A stretch of 64,000 bases of DNA, taken from assembly GCA_946902875.1 (NCBI GenBank), contig OX336342.1, positions 9,541,523-9,605,522 of the forward strand. Reading direction: 5' to 3'. A program made the position numbers and the translations under genes. Positions within the stretch are counted from its first letter, which is position 1, and the number at the start of each line of letters is the position of its first letter. The notes beneath the pieces are model-generated. The model saw only the letters and a program-made list of their open reading frames with translations. It did not search any database and was not told the DNA's origin. The stretch is from Nematopogon swammerdamellus (lineage: Eukaryota > Arthropoda > Insecta > Lepidoptera > Adelidae). This document shows, one piece after another, positions 1-9,808 of the stretch.

Positions 1-477
1 CGAGTGGCATTCCAACAAATCTCCAGACACAGCGAGCCTTGCACGCGCACACGAATACCAATGTGTGAATTTAATTAGAATAGAACACGACACGAAACGA
101 ATAATATAGGAGCAGGTACCTAGGAAGGGGGGCTGTGGTGGGCGGAGTTGAGTGAAATATTGCTTATTCTGGTGGTGAACACGTAGTTCTCTCCTATAGT
201 ACTTAATAACCAAACCGTAGAACCTTGTATGCCTCACAAAGTTCCAGCGCGTCCCTCTGAACATTATGTATGGTTGTCGATAGATCATTTGACAAAGTTC
301 TAGGGGTGCATTTGGTATTTCCGAGGGATTCATACATCAACATGTTTCTCAGCCGACCTAGACATTTCATCATCTCCCCAAGCGCACAGGGAAATTGAAA
401 CTAAAATACACAATAACTTCAACCCCAAATTGTATGTTTTATTGAACAATCAATTTGTAACTTCACACCTCACACCA

Positions 478-535
478 ACCCGCACACACACCCTCACACA
501 CCCTCAAACACACATACATACATATAACTGCTAAT
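478..535. repeat. CA-rich low-complexity tract
   Basis: Short imperfect CACA and CATA runs. The surrounding first 760 bases hold nothing else I can assign. Confidence 0.6.
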
Positions 536-764
536 AGTATACATTGTAATAAGAGTTTAAGTTTAAGCACTTAAGTGTTTAATAAACCGCGTACAACTAT
601 ATTATGACCAGTAAAGCACTGCTCCCTATAGCACAGCCGTATCGGCTAGTTTATGGAGTTGGGCGCAAACCTTTGCACATTTGTCAGACTATTTGTATGA
701 TTGTTTTATTTATACTTGTTATGTAATATTATGCAACACGATGATATTAATGTGAATTTTTGTT

Positions 765-823
765 GTACATCAGATCAGCAATTTGAAATAAAAACTCTTT
801 GACTTTTTTGACTTTGACTTTGA
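765..823 (+). repeat. LINE-like 3' tail with TTTGAC repeats
   Basis: An AATAAA-containing stretch runs directly into several TTTGAC units (796-823). A polyadenylation-like motif followed by short tandem units is typical of non-LTR retrotransposon 3' ends. No coding part is left upstream, so the family is not known. Confidence 0.35.
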
Positions 824-896
824 ACTCTCGCACACCAAGGTTTCCGTACCACCATGTACCTAATTGGTAAGTGTTTAATATTTGTTGTTATATTTC

Positions 897-990
897 CCAG
901 TTTGCACCGCTGACGGCCGGGAAGGACTGAAGGAAAATTGGAAGAGTCGAGGATGTCCAGCAGTGTACACTTACACGCTGACTGACAAGT
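897..990 (+). pseudogene. RTE-like LINE, C-terminal fragment
   Basis: The plus frame reads a block with ADGREGLKENW followed by CPAVYTYTLTDK, which matches position by position the fragment at 22905-22990 (AEGREDWKKNW, CPALHAHTLAD). This is the extreme C-terminus of reverse transcriptases whose tail carries a TGKRSVGRP motif. Upstream domains are missing; it is a dead 5'-truncated copy. Confidence 0.5.
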
Positions 991-1194
991 ACAGTAAGTA
1001 CACTTACATAACGTGCAGTTATAAAAGTTTTCTTATAAGAATACTAGCATGTAAGGTGGCTGTGCTGAGAGACCAATGATTGACTCGACTTCTTATCTTA
1101 CCCTTCGAAACACGCTAAGTAGGTATATTTTGTTTATGGGTTTTAATGTATGTGTGTACGTGTTATGTATGTTTCTTTAAGGCTTTAAACAATT

Positions 1195-1279
1195 AGGAGT
1201 GGTGTTATTGGCTGTGTCTTAATCTTCCTTTGAACTTTTGGGCACAGCCACCCGTGCCGGTCGTCCATATTTTTTTTTT
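1195..1279 (+). repeat. Repeat family D, 3' tail fragment
   Basis: The fragment contains CACAGCCACCCGTGCCGG followed by CCATA and a T-run. The same ~100-bp block recurs at 9713-9808 and 16208-16304, always ending in CATA or CTATA plus a homopolymer. It is probably the truncated 3' end of a retroposon whose body is not in this window. Confidence 0.55.
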
Positions 1280-1688
1280 ACATATTTCTTAACATCAGCC
1301 CCACAGTAATTATCTTCTTTGTCCCTTAGGGCCCCAACAAGTATAGCAATTGCTTCCACGTACACAAATATAATGTTATCGAGATGAAATAATATATCAC
1401 TCAATGTGACACTCTCGCGTCGATCGGCGACGGCGCGGCGGCGGTGACGCAGGTTCCGGCCAACATCGCTGCCCGCGTGTTGGATATCAACACAGGATAT
1501 CAATCACATCACTCTACCTGAAACCTATACCTACAAGATCACTCAACGAGCGACAAGTCGCACTTTACTATATTATGATTATGGCAAGTCAATGAACGGC
1601 GCGGCGTAGAGGACGACTACAAATGTTTTCATCGCTATAAAAACTGTTAATTAATTAAATTTCTTCGATTTATTGGTATTTCTTTTTT
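1280..1688. other. Unassigned spacer
   Basis: A minus frame stays open here, but it runs into repeat D and has no recognisable domain. A short CG-rich patch at 1425-1475 has no splice or promoter signals that I trust. Confidence 0.4.
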
Positions 1689-1923
1689 CCCTTCCCTTGC
1701 CTCTTACTAGGTGGTAGGCTCAAATGTAGGGTTGATACCACCGCACTGGTTGTAAGATGGTCGCATAGCAGCCTCGGATGTGTTCCTCTAGTCCAATATA
1801 GCCAGCAATGGAAAGGGAAGTCTCCGGTATGGCACCTAACTTCTCGGAGGTGATATTGGCTGGTCGAAGCATGTGCTCTGGCCCCTCCGACTCAGCCACC
1901 CATACCAGATTATATAAAAAAAA
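1689..1923 (+). mobile_element. SINE-B, 5'-truncated
   Basis: It begins in the shared SINE core (TTACTAGGTGGTAGG, then GATACCACCGCACT) and continues with the B-type tail: GCAGCCTCGG, TCTCGGAGGTGATATTGG, GCATGTGCTCTGGCCCCTCC, ending in an A-run after CATACCAGATTATAT. The tRNA-like head seen at 12052 is missing. Confidence 0.8.
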
Positions 1924-1960
1924 TCTGAGAAAGTAAATAGATTTTAAAATGAAGCCACAA

Positions 1961-2345
1961 TTTTTTTTTGGTGGAAACTGACACGGTTGGCCAAATCATC
2001 TACAACATCCGTGATGTCATTCCATAACACCGGGTGAACTAGGTGCCATATCATTGCTTCCCTTCGGTCGTACCGGCTACACTGAACTGTACGGAAAACA
2101 CAAACTATTTACATAGCCGTTTCGACCGACGTTTCATTCAGTGCGGTAGTACCAACCCGGGCGGGTTGAATTCTACCACCTAGTAAGGTAAGAAGGGAAG
2201 GGACCTACAGTTTTACGTGAAATCCGAACCACGGTCAGCCTCCAACGGTCGAGCGGTGACCCATCGAAGTATTGACCGGCCCAGCATTGCTTAACAATAA
2301 ATAGCAACAGTCGAATCTCTTCACCACTGAGCTATCGAGGCTGAC
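1961..2345 (-). mobile_element. SINE-A, near full length
   Basis: On the minus strand the order is a head with a box-A-like TAGCTCAGTGG, a box-B-like GTGGTTCGGATTTC about 115 bp later, the shared core (TTACTAGGTGGTAG, GTTGGTACTACCGCACTG), then the A-type tail (GGTCGGTCGAAACGGC, CCGGTGTTATGG, AACCGTGTCAGTTTCCA) and a homopolymer. The box spacing is much wider than in a tRNA, so the head may be a tRNA-derived promoter with an insertion. This is one of the best copies for a consensus. Confidence 0.85.
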
Positions 2346-2656
2346 AAGACATTATACAAGAAAACCCAATTAAGTACTTCAAGTTACTAGCCTGAACAGT
2401 AGAGACCGAGTGTACTTACGCGCGCTAACCCTGTGCTACAGTTATATACGCTTCACTATTTCCCTTCACAGCTAGAACCCAAATGATTCCTAGAAGTCCT
2501 GAGCTTTGAGATACCTACACCTACACTACTTCTAACAAGCGCCACAGCATAGCAGTATCATGGTCTTACAATAAGGTATACGATTCCACAAGATTTCTGG
2601 TTTAAGTGTTCAAAACATATACAATTTCAAATACAATAAAACACTATTCCCCTGAT

Positions 2657-2773
2657 TGTGCTCTGACATTCAACGTCTGGAACAATCTTCCGCCAGAACT
2701 AGCTCCTAGTATTTTCAATATTATCTGCAAAGGTGATAGGATTCCCAGAGGTATTCCTTTACATCCTCTATAG
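2657..2773 (+). pseudogene. LINE ORF2 C-terminal fragment
   Basis: The plus frame ends at a stop at 2771-2773 and carries TFNVWNNLPPELAPSIF, the 'W-N-x-LP' signature near the C-terminus of many non-LTR reverse-transcriptase proteins. Nothing upstream can be joined to it. Confidence 0.5.
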
Positions 2774-2911
2774 AGAACGCACCACCAGCTCTGTGAAAAA
2801 TAGTTGAGTTTTTCCAACAAAGCTTAGAGGAATTATTATAGGAAGGTATACAGTATAACTGACAAGTGAGACCCGGCCTTTTTTTTTATTTTCTATACGA
2901 TTAACAAGTAA

Positions 2912-3313
2912 TGTTGGGTACTGCCAGTCCAGGCTGTCAGTCCTAGCCAAGTTTTTTTCCATTCCAAATTGATCCTTGGGACCACCGCATAAGGTGCATC
3001 TTCGCATCACCGCGGCCCCGAGTAATGTCGCGCGCGCGCGCTGCGTCCGCGCGCGGAGCGGACACAGTCCACTGCTTGCGCTGCTGGCGACGGGAGTTCG
3101 TTTTCGCCTGTGCGAATTTCCCTTTTTTGGCCTTCGTCCAATACGTTATTGGACATTCGAAACGCGCCCCGTGGGTGCCCGTGCCGCGCTGTGCGTGTGG
3201 TTTCGAACCTGGTGCTGCTGGGAGCTAGGCTGAGGAGTTGCCGCCGTGCGGTGTGTCCTGCTCTTCCTGCCCCATCTCCAGGTATGTGCCCTTCATTGTC
3301 TCCAGCCGCCTCA
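2912..3313 (+). repeat. 5' LTR of the BEL/Pao element
   Basis: 402 bp, TG...CA ends. It differs from the 3' LTR at three substitutions (near 3075, 3136 and 3210 in this copy). It is GC-rich in the middle with a CGCG run. No clear TATA box is seen, and the transcription start cannot be placed from sequence. Confidence 0.95.
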
Positions 3314-3318
3314 TTTGT

Positions 3319-3336
3319 TGGTCCTTCAGAGCCACG
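3319..3336 (+). promoter_or_regulatory. Primer-binding-site candidate
   Basis: TGGTCCTTCAGAGCCACG lies 5 nt after the 5' LTR. It begins TGG, complementary to the CCA end of a tRNA, as expected for minus-strand priming. I do not assign the tRNA. Confidence 0.6.
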
Positions 3337-3503
3337 ATTATTATTTATTTTTATGTAATATTTCCTAAATATTCATATAATATTCACCGTGTGAATAATT
3401 TGTCATAAGTAATTTGGTACTACCCTCATCACATTTTTATAAAAAATATTTGTTCTATTAACATTTTCTAATCTATTTTGTCTTTATATTTTATTAATTC
3501 ATC

Positions 3504-6500
3504 ATGGCAAATCCCGAAAAATCTCATAGTTCTCGTCAGACCAGGGAGGAAGGTTCGCTGAAAGAGCTGAATACTTTAAATATAATGAAGCAGCGATTAT
3601 TTGGCCAACTACAAACATTATTTGACCTTTCCCAAAGTGCTGTGAGCAACCTCGAAAACCGGGATATGTTTTTTGTCAGATTCGTGGACATTGAATTATT
3701 AAAAGAAAAGTTTGAAAAGATTGTGTATAATTGCATAGAATTAGAATCACAAGTGAACCCTAAATCTCCGCCAAATACTCAGGAACTAGACAGCTTCGAT
3801 GAGTTATTTTATAAAATAAAACTCAACGCTGAACACATGAAACCGAAGCGAAGCGGTAACGGCGCCTCCGCTTCGGACGCGAGTCAGAGCAGTCATGGTT
3901 CCGTCGCCCCTCGGTTGCCGAAATTAGAATTGATCGCGTTTGAGGGCGACATAGAACATTTTAATACGTTTTACGAAACATTTTGTTCTCTGGTTCACAA
4001 CAAAAAGGAAATTGCAGCAATCGACAAGTTTCACTACTTATTGCCATGCACTAAGGGTCCCGCACTGAGTGTTGTAAAGAGTCTACCGCTCTCGGGAGAC
4101 AATTACCCCATCGTTTGGAAAAGTTTACTCGACAAGTACAAAGACGACAGGACACTTTTGTGTAGGTATTTAGACAAGATGCTCAATTTCACACCACTGA
4201 CCAGAGAATCGTCTTCAAATTTAAATGTGTTCTTAGAAACATTCGAACATTCAGTGAGAGCGATCGAAGCGTTAAATGTTAAAAATTTATCTGGCTTTAT
4301 TCTGGGTCACGTCGCGTTACGGAACCTTGACCGAGCGACACGAAAACAGTTCGAGCAAGGACTTGATCAAAAACAAATACCTACTTTTAATGAGTTGATT
4401 TCGTTCATTCATAATCAAGTGAAGGTGCTCGAGCATTCTTCATTTTACACAGATTCAAATATTGAAAATAAAGCAAGTAAATCTGATGTACAGCCCGCAA
4501 AACAATCTCCGACATCGACTCGCGGCGGCCACACTAAAAAGATGAATTTCGCCGCTACGTCGAGCGCACCCGCGAGTGCTTCTAAAATGCATTGTGTCCA
4601 TTGTGATCGTGATCATCACATGATTTTTAAATGCTTTCAATTTCGCAAATTGACACCATCGGAGAGGGTTTCGCGAGCTCAAGCTCTGCATTTATGTAAC
4701 AACTGTTTGAAGTCACACCACGGAAATAATGGTTCTTGCGAAAGTAAATACCTTTGCTCGGTGTGCAATCAATCTCATCACATCCTACTGCACGTGGACA
4801 AGGCGACCGCCGCGGCCGCCTCCGCCGGCGCGGCGCGCGCGGCCGTGCCGCCCTCTCCGCCGCCGCCGGCAGCGTCGCAGCCTCCGCGCGCGGAACAAAC
4901 CGTAGCTTCCTTCCACGCCTCCGCGGAGCAGTCGAGTACCTACTCCGTGCTCCTAGCTACCGCGTTAGTAGATGTTCTCGATTCTTCAGGCAATTATCAA
5001 ACTTGCAGAGCGCTTATCGACTCGGCCGCTATGTCGAGTTTTATAACATCAGATTGCATGCAACGTCTGGGACTTGGTCGTACCAAGTGTCCATTCACTA
5101 TTTCAGGTTTAAATAATGAGACCGTAAAAAACTTTGGAATGACTCATTGCACAGTCAAGCCGCGAAATTCAAATGCGCCGATATTAAAACTCGACGCAGT
5201 AATTTTATCGAAAATCACGTCGGACATGCCGACCGTACAAATTAGTCAAGACGTTCTTGACGAATATAAACACCTAACTCTTGCTGATCCATTCTTTTAT
5301 ATGAGTTCCGGTGTAGATATACTACTCGGGGGTGACGTTTTCCCCTATATTTACGATGGACGCAAATTGGAATTAAATCCATTGATGCCTTTCGCTCTGC
5401 GGAGCATTTTTGGCTATGTAGTGACCGGACGTTTAGAATTAAACTCTAAAAAGGAAAATGTACCTTCTGCGGCACTATTGTCGTACACTAGTCCGGAAGA
5501 AGACACCAATACTCTTCTCAAAAAATTCTGGGAAATTGATTCTTCGCCGTGCGAAGTTATTCCTGCGGATCCTCTCGAGGAAATAGCTGAAAAAACTTAC
5601 AGTGAAAAACACTATCGAGATGCGCGCGGTAGGTACGTATCCCCACTGCTACTGAACACCGAGTGCAGTCAGCAGCTGGGCGAGTCTCGCGACATCGCGC
5701 TGCGTAGGTATCTTCACATCGAGAAGCGCCTCTCGCGAGAACCTTACTTGCGCTCGGCCTACGTAGACTTCATGAATGAATATGAGTCTCTCGGACACAT
5801 GGAGCTGTATACGGGGACCGAGCCAAGTAAATATATAATTCCCCATCATTGCATCGTGCGCGCCGCCAGTTCCACCACTCCCTTGCGTGTTGTTTTTGAC
5901 GGGTCGGCCAAAACCAGCAACAGTACATCTTTAAATGATGTTTTGTTGACTGGAAAAAAGTTGCAAGACGACATCTCGACCATATTAATAAACTTTAGAT
6001 GGTTCGATATATGTTTGGCCGCCGATATAACTAAAATGTACAGGCAAGTGTTGATTGATCCGTCCGAGCGTGCGTATCAGCATATTTTTTGGCGAGACTC
6101 ACCCGACAAACCGGTTAAGGTTTACGAACTGAAAACGAATACTTACGGGTTACGGAGCGCGCCGTACATAGCTATACGCACACTCAAGCAGCTCGCGTAC
6201 GACGAGCGGGAACGTTTTCCGCTCGCCGCGTCTGTACTTCTGAAAGGTTTTTATGTTGACGATTTTCTGTGGTCAATCAACACTGTGTCGGAAGCGTGCA
6301 AGTTAAGGGAGGAACTGACTGAACTATTACAATGTGCCGGTTTTGAATTACGCAAGTGGGCATCAAATAATTCTGAGGTTCTCGATAATGTTCCGTCTGA
6401 CTTAGTGTCAGACAAAATAAAAGTTTTTGAAGACGACAAAAATGTCGCTTCTATTAAGGTCCTGGGGTTACAGTGGATGCCTCAGGACGATTATTTTACG

Positions 6501-8693
6501 TTCTCTGCCAAGTTATCTGATCCGGTCACTACAAAGCGTTCCGTGTTAAGCATTTTATCTAGTGTATTCGATCCAGTAGGATTTATTTCTCCGTGCCTGT
6601 TTGTCGCTAAGTGTATCATGCAAGATTTGTGGAAGAACGGACTCGGGTGGGACGTTCCCTTACCGGCCGATCTTCGTGACAAATGGATGAGATTTATTTC
6701 AGACTTGCCGTGCTTGTCAAATCTACGCATCCAACGTCACATTCTAATACCTAACTTCGTTACCTGCCAACTTGTTGGTTTTTGTGATGCATCATCCCGT
6801 GGATATGCTGCCTGCCTGTACGTTCGTAGCGTGAACGAAAACGCAGACGTTAAGGTTAGGTTATTAATTTCGAAGTCAAAGGTTGCACCTCTAAAAACTA
6901 TTTCTATTCCAAGGTTGGAATTAATGGGGGCCGTGCTCCTCACCAAATTGGTGAAATACATTTTAAATAATTTTAAAAATGTTCACTTCAGTGAAATAAC
7001 TGCACTTAGCGACAGCAGCGTCACTCTCTCATGGTTGCAAACGCAACCGTATAAATTAAAAACTTTCGTGGCTAATCGTGTGTCACTAGCCATCGACATC
7101 GTGCCTCCCCACTCCTGGGCTCACGTCCGAAGTGAGGACAACATGGCCGACATTTGCTCCCGTGGAGCTCTGCCCTCGCAGCTCGTAGCTGCGCCGGAGT
7201 GGCTCGAAGGTCCGTCCTGGCTATACACTAGCCGCGACGAATGGCCTATTTCCACTTTTTACGTAAAAGACGCAGACAAGGTTCCAGAATTACGAAATAA
7301 TACAGATACTTTCACCTTAGCGACGCAAACGAGTCCCGACGCGCTCTGCGAGTTTGAATTGTCAGTTATTGACAGGTTTTCATCGTTTAGCAAATTGCAA
7401 CGTACGATCGCGCTTGTGCTTAGATTTATTGAAAATCTTCGCATTAAGGACGCCCAGACAAGGTCACGCGGTCCCTTGAAAACCACTGAACTCCAACGCG
7501 CTCGCGATTGTTTGATAAAATTCGTGCAAGGTGTTTACTTCCGTGAAGAAATTGCATTATTGTCAGCACATAAACCTACACCTACTCTGCGCAAGCTATC
7601 CCCTTTCCTCGATGCCCGTGGCTATCTGAGGGTGGGGGGTAGGCTATCGAGATCCGAGTTGCCTTACGATGCAAAACATCCGATTTTAGTTCCGAAAAAA
7701 TGTCACTTTACAAAATTGTTAATTGAATATTTTCACAATATTCATCTGCACGCAGGCCCGCGTACACTTCAAAATATTTTAAGCCAATCGTATTGGATAG
7801 TTAGCGCTCGAAGTGTCATTCGGTCGGTCCTGTCGAGGTGTGCGACCTGTTTCAAATGTAGGCCGACTTCGCTTCAACCCGCCATGGGCTCGCTGCCGCC
7901 CGCCAGAGTAAGGCCAGATAAAGTGTTTAACCACGTAGGTGTCGATCTGGGGGGGCCGTTTTATGTAAAAGAAAGCTTGCGACGTAACGCTAAAATTGAG
8001 AAGGCTTACCTGTGCCTGTTTATTTGCTTCACTACCAAGGCCGTGCACTTGGAAGTGCTTTCGTCGCTTTCTGCTGAATGTTTCCTGGCCACACTCGATC
8101 GGTTCGTCGCCCGACGCGGGTTGTGTGCCAGTTTGTATTCTGATTGTGGCACTAATTTCACTTCAGCTTATAAACAATTAAAAGATGTCTCAAAGTTTTT
8201 AAAATTGAAACAAAATCAGGACTCGATAATCGAAGGCTGTGCTTCAAGGCACATCCAGTGGTGTTTCAACCCACCTAGTGCACCACATATGGGTGGGCTG
8301 TGGGAGGCAGGCATTAAGTCCGCAAAACATCACGCCTTACGCGTCATCGGCGATAAAGCCGTCACGTTTGAGGAATTAACTACGTTATTTTGTCGGATAG
8401 AAGCGGTGCTGAATTCCAGACCCTTGTGCCCTCTGTCCGACAATCCGAACGAGTTCCATGCCTTGACGGCAGGTCATTTTTTAATAGGACAGCCGTTAGT
8501 AGCTATTCCTGAATATAATTTGACGGAGGTTCAGGTCAATCGTCTATCACGGTGGCAATTTGTGCAAAGCTGCTCACAGCACTTCTGGAAACGCTGGTCG
8601 TTGGAATATCTGCATACTCTCCAGCAAAGAGCAAAAATGGTTCACGTCACCGCCGAACCTGAAGGTCGGCGACCTAGTCCTCGTGAAGTCTGA
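3504..8693 (+). CDS. BEL/Pao gag-pol polyprotein (late frameshift)
   Basis: One 1,729-codon frame. Residues ~140-300 form the DUF1759-type gag region. Residues 364-427 hold a Cys/His-rich knuckle block (CVHCDRDHH, CNNCLKSHH, CSVCNQSHH). A DUF1758-type aspartic protease has D506-S-A in place of the usual DTG/DSG. The RT has D841 (AADITKMYRQ) and YVDD at 917-920. RNase H starts near D1095 (GFCDASSRG). The integrase has an H2C2 zinc finger (~1411-1450) and catalytic D1481, D1547 and E1601. The start ATG at 3504 is the first in frame and lies 190 nt after the LTR. The C-terminus is wrong: at an A5 run (8633-8637) the frame slips and stops within about 18 codons, while the family's C-terminal domain continues in the next frame. 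All other catalytic positions look intact. Confidence 0.93.
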   Translation: MANPEKSHSSRQTREEGSLKELNTLNIMKQRLFGQLQTLFDLSQSAVSNLENRDMFFVRFVDIELLKEKFEKIVYNCIELESQVNPKSPPNTQELDSFDELFYKIKLNAEHMKPKRSGNGASASDASQSSHGSVAPRLPKLELIAFEGDIEHFNTFYETFCSLVHNKKEIAAIDKFHYLLPCTKGPALSVVKSLPLSGDNYPIVWKSLLDKYKDDRTLLCRYLDKMLNFTPLTRESSSNLNVFLETFEHSVRAIEALNVKNLSGFILGHVALRNLDRATRKQFEQGLDQKQIPTFNELISFIHNQVKVLEHSSFYTDSNIENKASKSDVQPAKQSPTSTRGGHTKKMNFAATSSAPASASKMHCVHCDRDHHMIFKCFQFRKLTPSERVSRAQALHLCNNCLKSHHGNNGSCESKYLCSVCNQSHHILLHVDKATAAAASAGAARAAVPPSPPPPAASQPPRAEQTVASFHASAEQSSTYSVLLATALVDVLDSSGNYQTCRALIDSAAMSSFITSDCMQRLGLGRTKCPFTISGLNNETVKNFGMTHCTVKPRNSNAPILKLDAVILSKITSDMPTVQISQDVLDEYKHLTLADPFFYMSSGVDILLGGDVFPYIYDGRKLELNPLMPFALRSIFGYVVTGRLELNSKKENVPSAALLSYTSPEEDTNTLLKKFWEIDSSPCEVIPADPLEEIAEKTYSEKHYRDARGRYVSPLLLNTECSQQLGESRDIALRRYLHIEKRLSREPYLRSAYVDFMNEYESLGHMELYTGTEPSKYIIPHHCIVRAASSTTPLRVVFDGSAKTSNSTSLNDVLLTGKKLQDDISTILINFRWFDICLAADITKMYRQVLIDPSERAYQHIFWRDSPDKPVKVYELKTNTYGLRSAPYIAIRTLKQLAYDERERFPLAASVLLKGFYVDDFLWSINTVSEACKLREELTELLQCAGFELRKWASNNSEVLDNVPSDLVSDKIKVFEDDKNVASIKVLGLQWMPQDDYFTFSAKLSDPVTTKRSVLSILSSVFDPVGFISPCLFVAKCIMQDLWKNGLGWDVPLPADLRDKWMRFISDLPCLSNLRIQRHILIPNFVTCQLVGFCDASSRGYAACLYVRSVNENADVKVRLLISKSKVAPLKTISIPRLELMGAVLLTKLVKYILNNFKNVHFSEITALSDSSVTLSWLQTQPYKLKTFVANRVSLAIDIVPPHSWAHVRSEDNMADICSRGALPSQLVAAPEWLEGPSWLYTSRDEWPISTFYVKDADKVPELRNNTDTFTLATQTSPDALCEFELSVIDRFSSFSKLQRTIALVLRFIENLRIKDAQTRSRGPLKTTELQRARDCLIKFVQGVYFREEIALLSAHKPTPTLRKLSPFLDARGYLRVGGRLSRSELPYDAKHPILVPKKCHFTKLLIEYFHNIHLHAGPRTLQNILSQSYWIVSARSVIRSVLSRCATCFKCRPTSLQPAMGSLPPARVRPDKVFNHVGVDLGGPFYVKESLRRNAKIEKAYLCLFICFTTKAVHLEVLSSLSAECFLATLDRFVARRGLCASLYSDCGTNFTSAYKQLKDVSKFLKLKQNQDSIIEGCASRHIQWCFNPPSAPHMGGLWEAGIKSAKHHALRVIGDKAVTFEELTTLFCRIEAVLNSRPLCPLSDNPNEFHALTAGHFLIGQPLVAIPEYNLTEVQVNRLSRWQFVQSCSQHFWKRWSLEYLHTLQQRAKMVHVTAEPEGRRPSPREV

Positions 8694-8847
8694 TCAGCAG
8701 CCATCACTCCACTGGTCTCTCGCCCGAGTCCATAAGACTCACGAGAGTCCGTCCGACTCTGTTGTTCGTGTTGTCACTATCCGAACACAGAGAGGACTTA
8801 TTCAGCGGCCAGTCAATAAACTGTGCCCGCTTCCTTATACCTCCTAG
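8638..8847 (+). pseudogene. Out-of-frame C-terminal tail of the BEL/Pao integrase region
   Basis: In the frame shifted from gag-pol there is a run including NLKVGDLVLVK and HWSLARVHKTH and ending CPLPYTS with a stop at 8845-8847. The KxGDLVLVK pattern marks the DUF5641-type domain that closes BEL/Pao pol proteins. It belongs to the same protein and is separated from it by one extra A in the A5 run at 8633-8637. A sequencing slip or programmed slippage is possible, but a simple indel is the plainest reading. Confidence 0.85.
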
Positions 8848-9016
8848 GTACTGACACCCAGTTCAATACCATAAGTTTATGCAATTTATTTATTTTCCTT
8901 TTTTTAAATTATAATGTGCATATTATTTTGTTTTTTATTTTTATTTTTCTTTGTATTTTCCCCTCTCATTGTATAGTATAATCGTGTGCTAATGAGGAAA
9001 TCATCATAATGATTTC
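8848..9016. other. BEL/Pao 3' untranslated region
   Basis: T-rich, no reading frame of note; it links the pol stop to the purine-leaning tract. Confidence 0.6.
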
Positions 9017-9029
9017 GGTGTGGGGTTAA
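9017..9029 (+). promoter_or_regulatory. Polypurine-tract candidate
   Basis: GGTGTGGGGTTAA directly abuts the 3' LTR. It is short and interrupted by T, so it is a weak but correctly placed plus-strand primer site. Confidence 0.45.
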
Positions 9030-9431
9030 TGTTGGGTACTGCCAGTCCAGGCTGTCAGTCCTAGCCAAGTTTTTTTCCATTCCAAATTGATCCTTGGGAC
9101 CACCGCATAAGGTGCATCTTCGCATCACCGCGGCCCCGAGTAATGTCGCGCGCGCGCGCTGCGTCCGCGCGCGGAGCGGACACAGTCCACTGCTGGCGCT
9201 GCTGGCGACGGGAGTTCGTTTTCGCCTGTGCGAATTTCCCTTTTTTGGCCTTCTTCCAATACGTTATTGGACATTCGAAACGCGCCCCGTGGGTGCCCGT
9301 GCCGCGCTGTGCGTGTGGTTTCGAACTTGGTGCTGCTGGGAGCTAGGCTGAGGAGTTGCCGCCGTGCGGTGTGTCCTGCTCTTCCTGCCCCATCTCCAGG
9401 TATGTGCCCTTCATTGTCTCCAGCCGCCTCA
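9030..9431 (+). repeat. 3' LTR of the BEL/Pao element
   Basis: 402 bp, same ends as the 5' LTR. It is followed at once by the second AGTAA target duplication (9432-9436). Confidence 0.95.
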
Positions 9432-9712
9432 AGTAATGTATAATAGAAACTCTTTGGTGTTCAAATTCTGTCAAAAAAAAAATTGTAAATTGTATGCGTA
9501 CTTTACGCAAATAAGGAAAATTGATATTCTAATACCTAATGTGAAATCGCACGTTGTGCGTTATTTTCCCTCGCAATATTTTCATTGTTCTCCCCTTCTT
9601 GAAAGTCGTTTCTTGAAAGAAGTTAGCGCAAGTATTATCCTATTTGCATATTGTATTGATGCATACGGCAAAGGTGGACGAGAGCTGTTGTCGTGGGACA
9701 CCCGGTTGGAGC

Positions 9713-9808
9713 TGAGCGTGGTTTCGCGAGGAGTGGGGTTATTGGATGTGTCTTAATCGTTCTTTGAACTTTTAGGCACAGCCACCCGTGCCGGTAGTCT
9801 ATAAAAAA
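9713..9808 (+). repeat. Repeat family D, 3' tail fragment
   Basis: Starts TGAGCGTGGTTTCGCGAGG and ends GCCGGTAGTCTATA plus an A-run. It is a close match to 16208-16304. Confidence 0.6.

Larger units (their letters stand above)
2912..9431 (+). mobile_element. BEL/Pao LTR retrotransposon
   Basis: The element is 6,520 bp, bounded by direct LTRs that start TGTTGGG and end GCCTCA. It is flanked by the exact 5-bp target duplication AGTAA (2907-2911 and 9432-9436). Inside, in order, are a primer-binding-site candidate, a gag-pol frame with BEL/Pao domain order (DUF1759-like gag, zinc-knuckle region, aspartic protease, RT, RNase H, integrase), and a short purine-leaning tract before the 3' LTR. No envelope-like frame follows pol. 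The LTRs differ at only 3 of 402 positions, so the insertion is recent by genomic standards. Confidence 0.95.

Noticed and set aside
2976..3358. Several open frames inside the 5' LTR (and again at 9094-9443)
   Set aside because: They lie within the LTR, are GC-driven and are identical in both LTRs; no domain.
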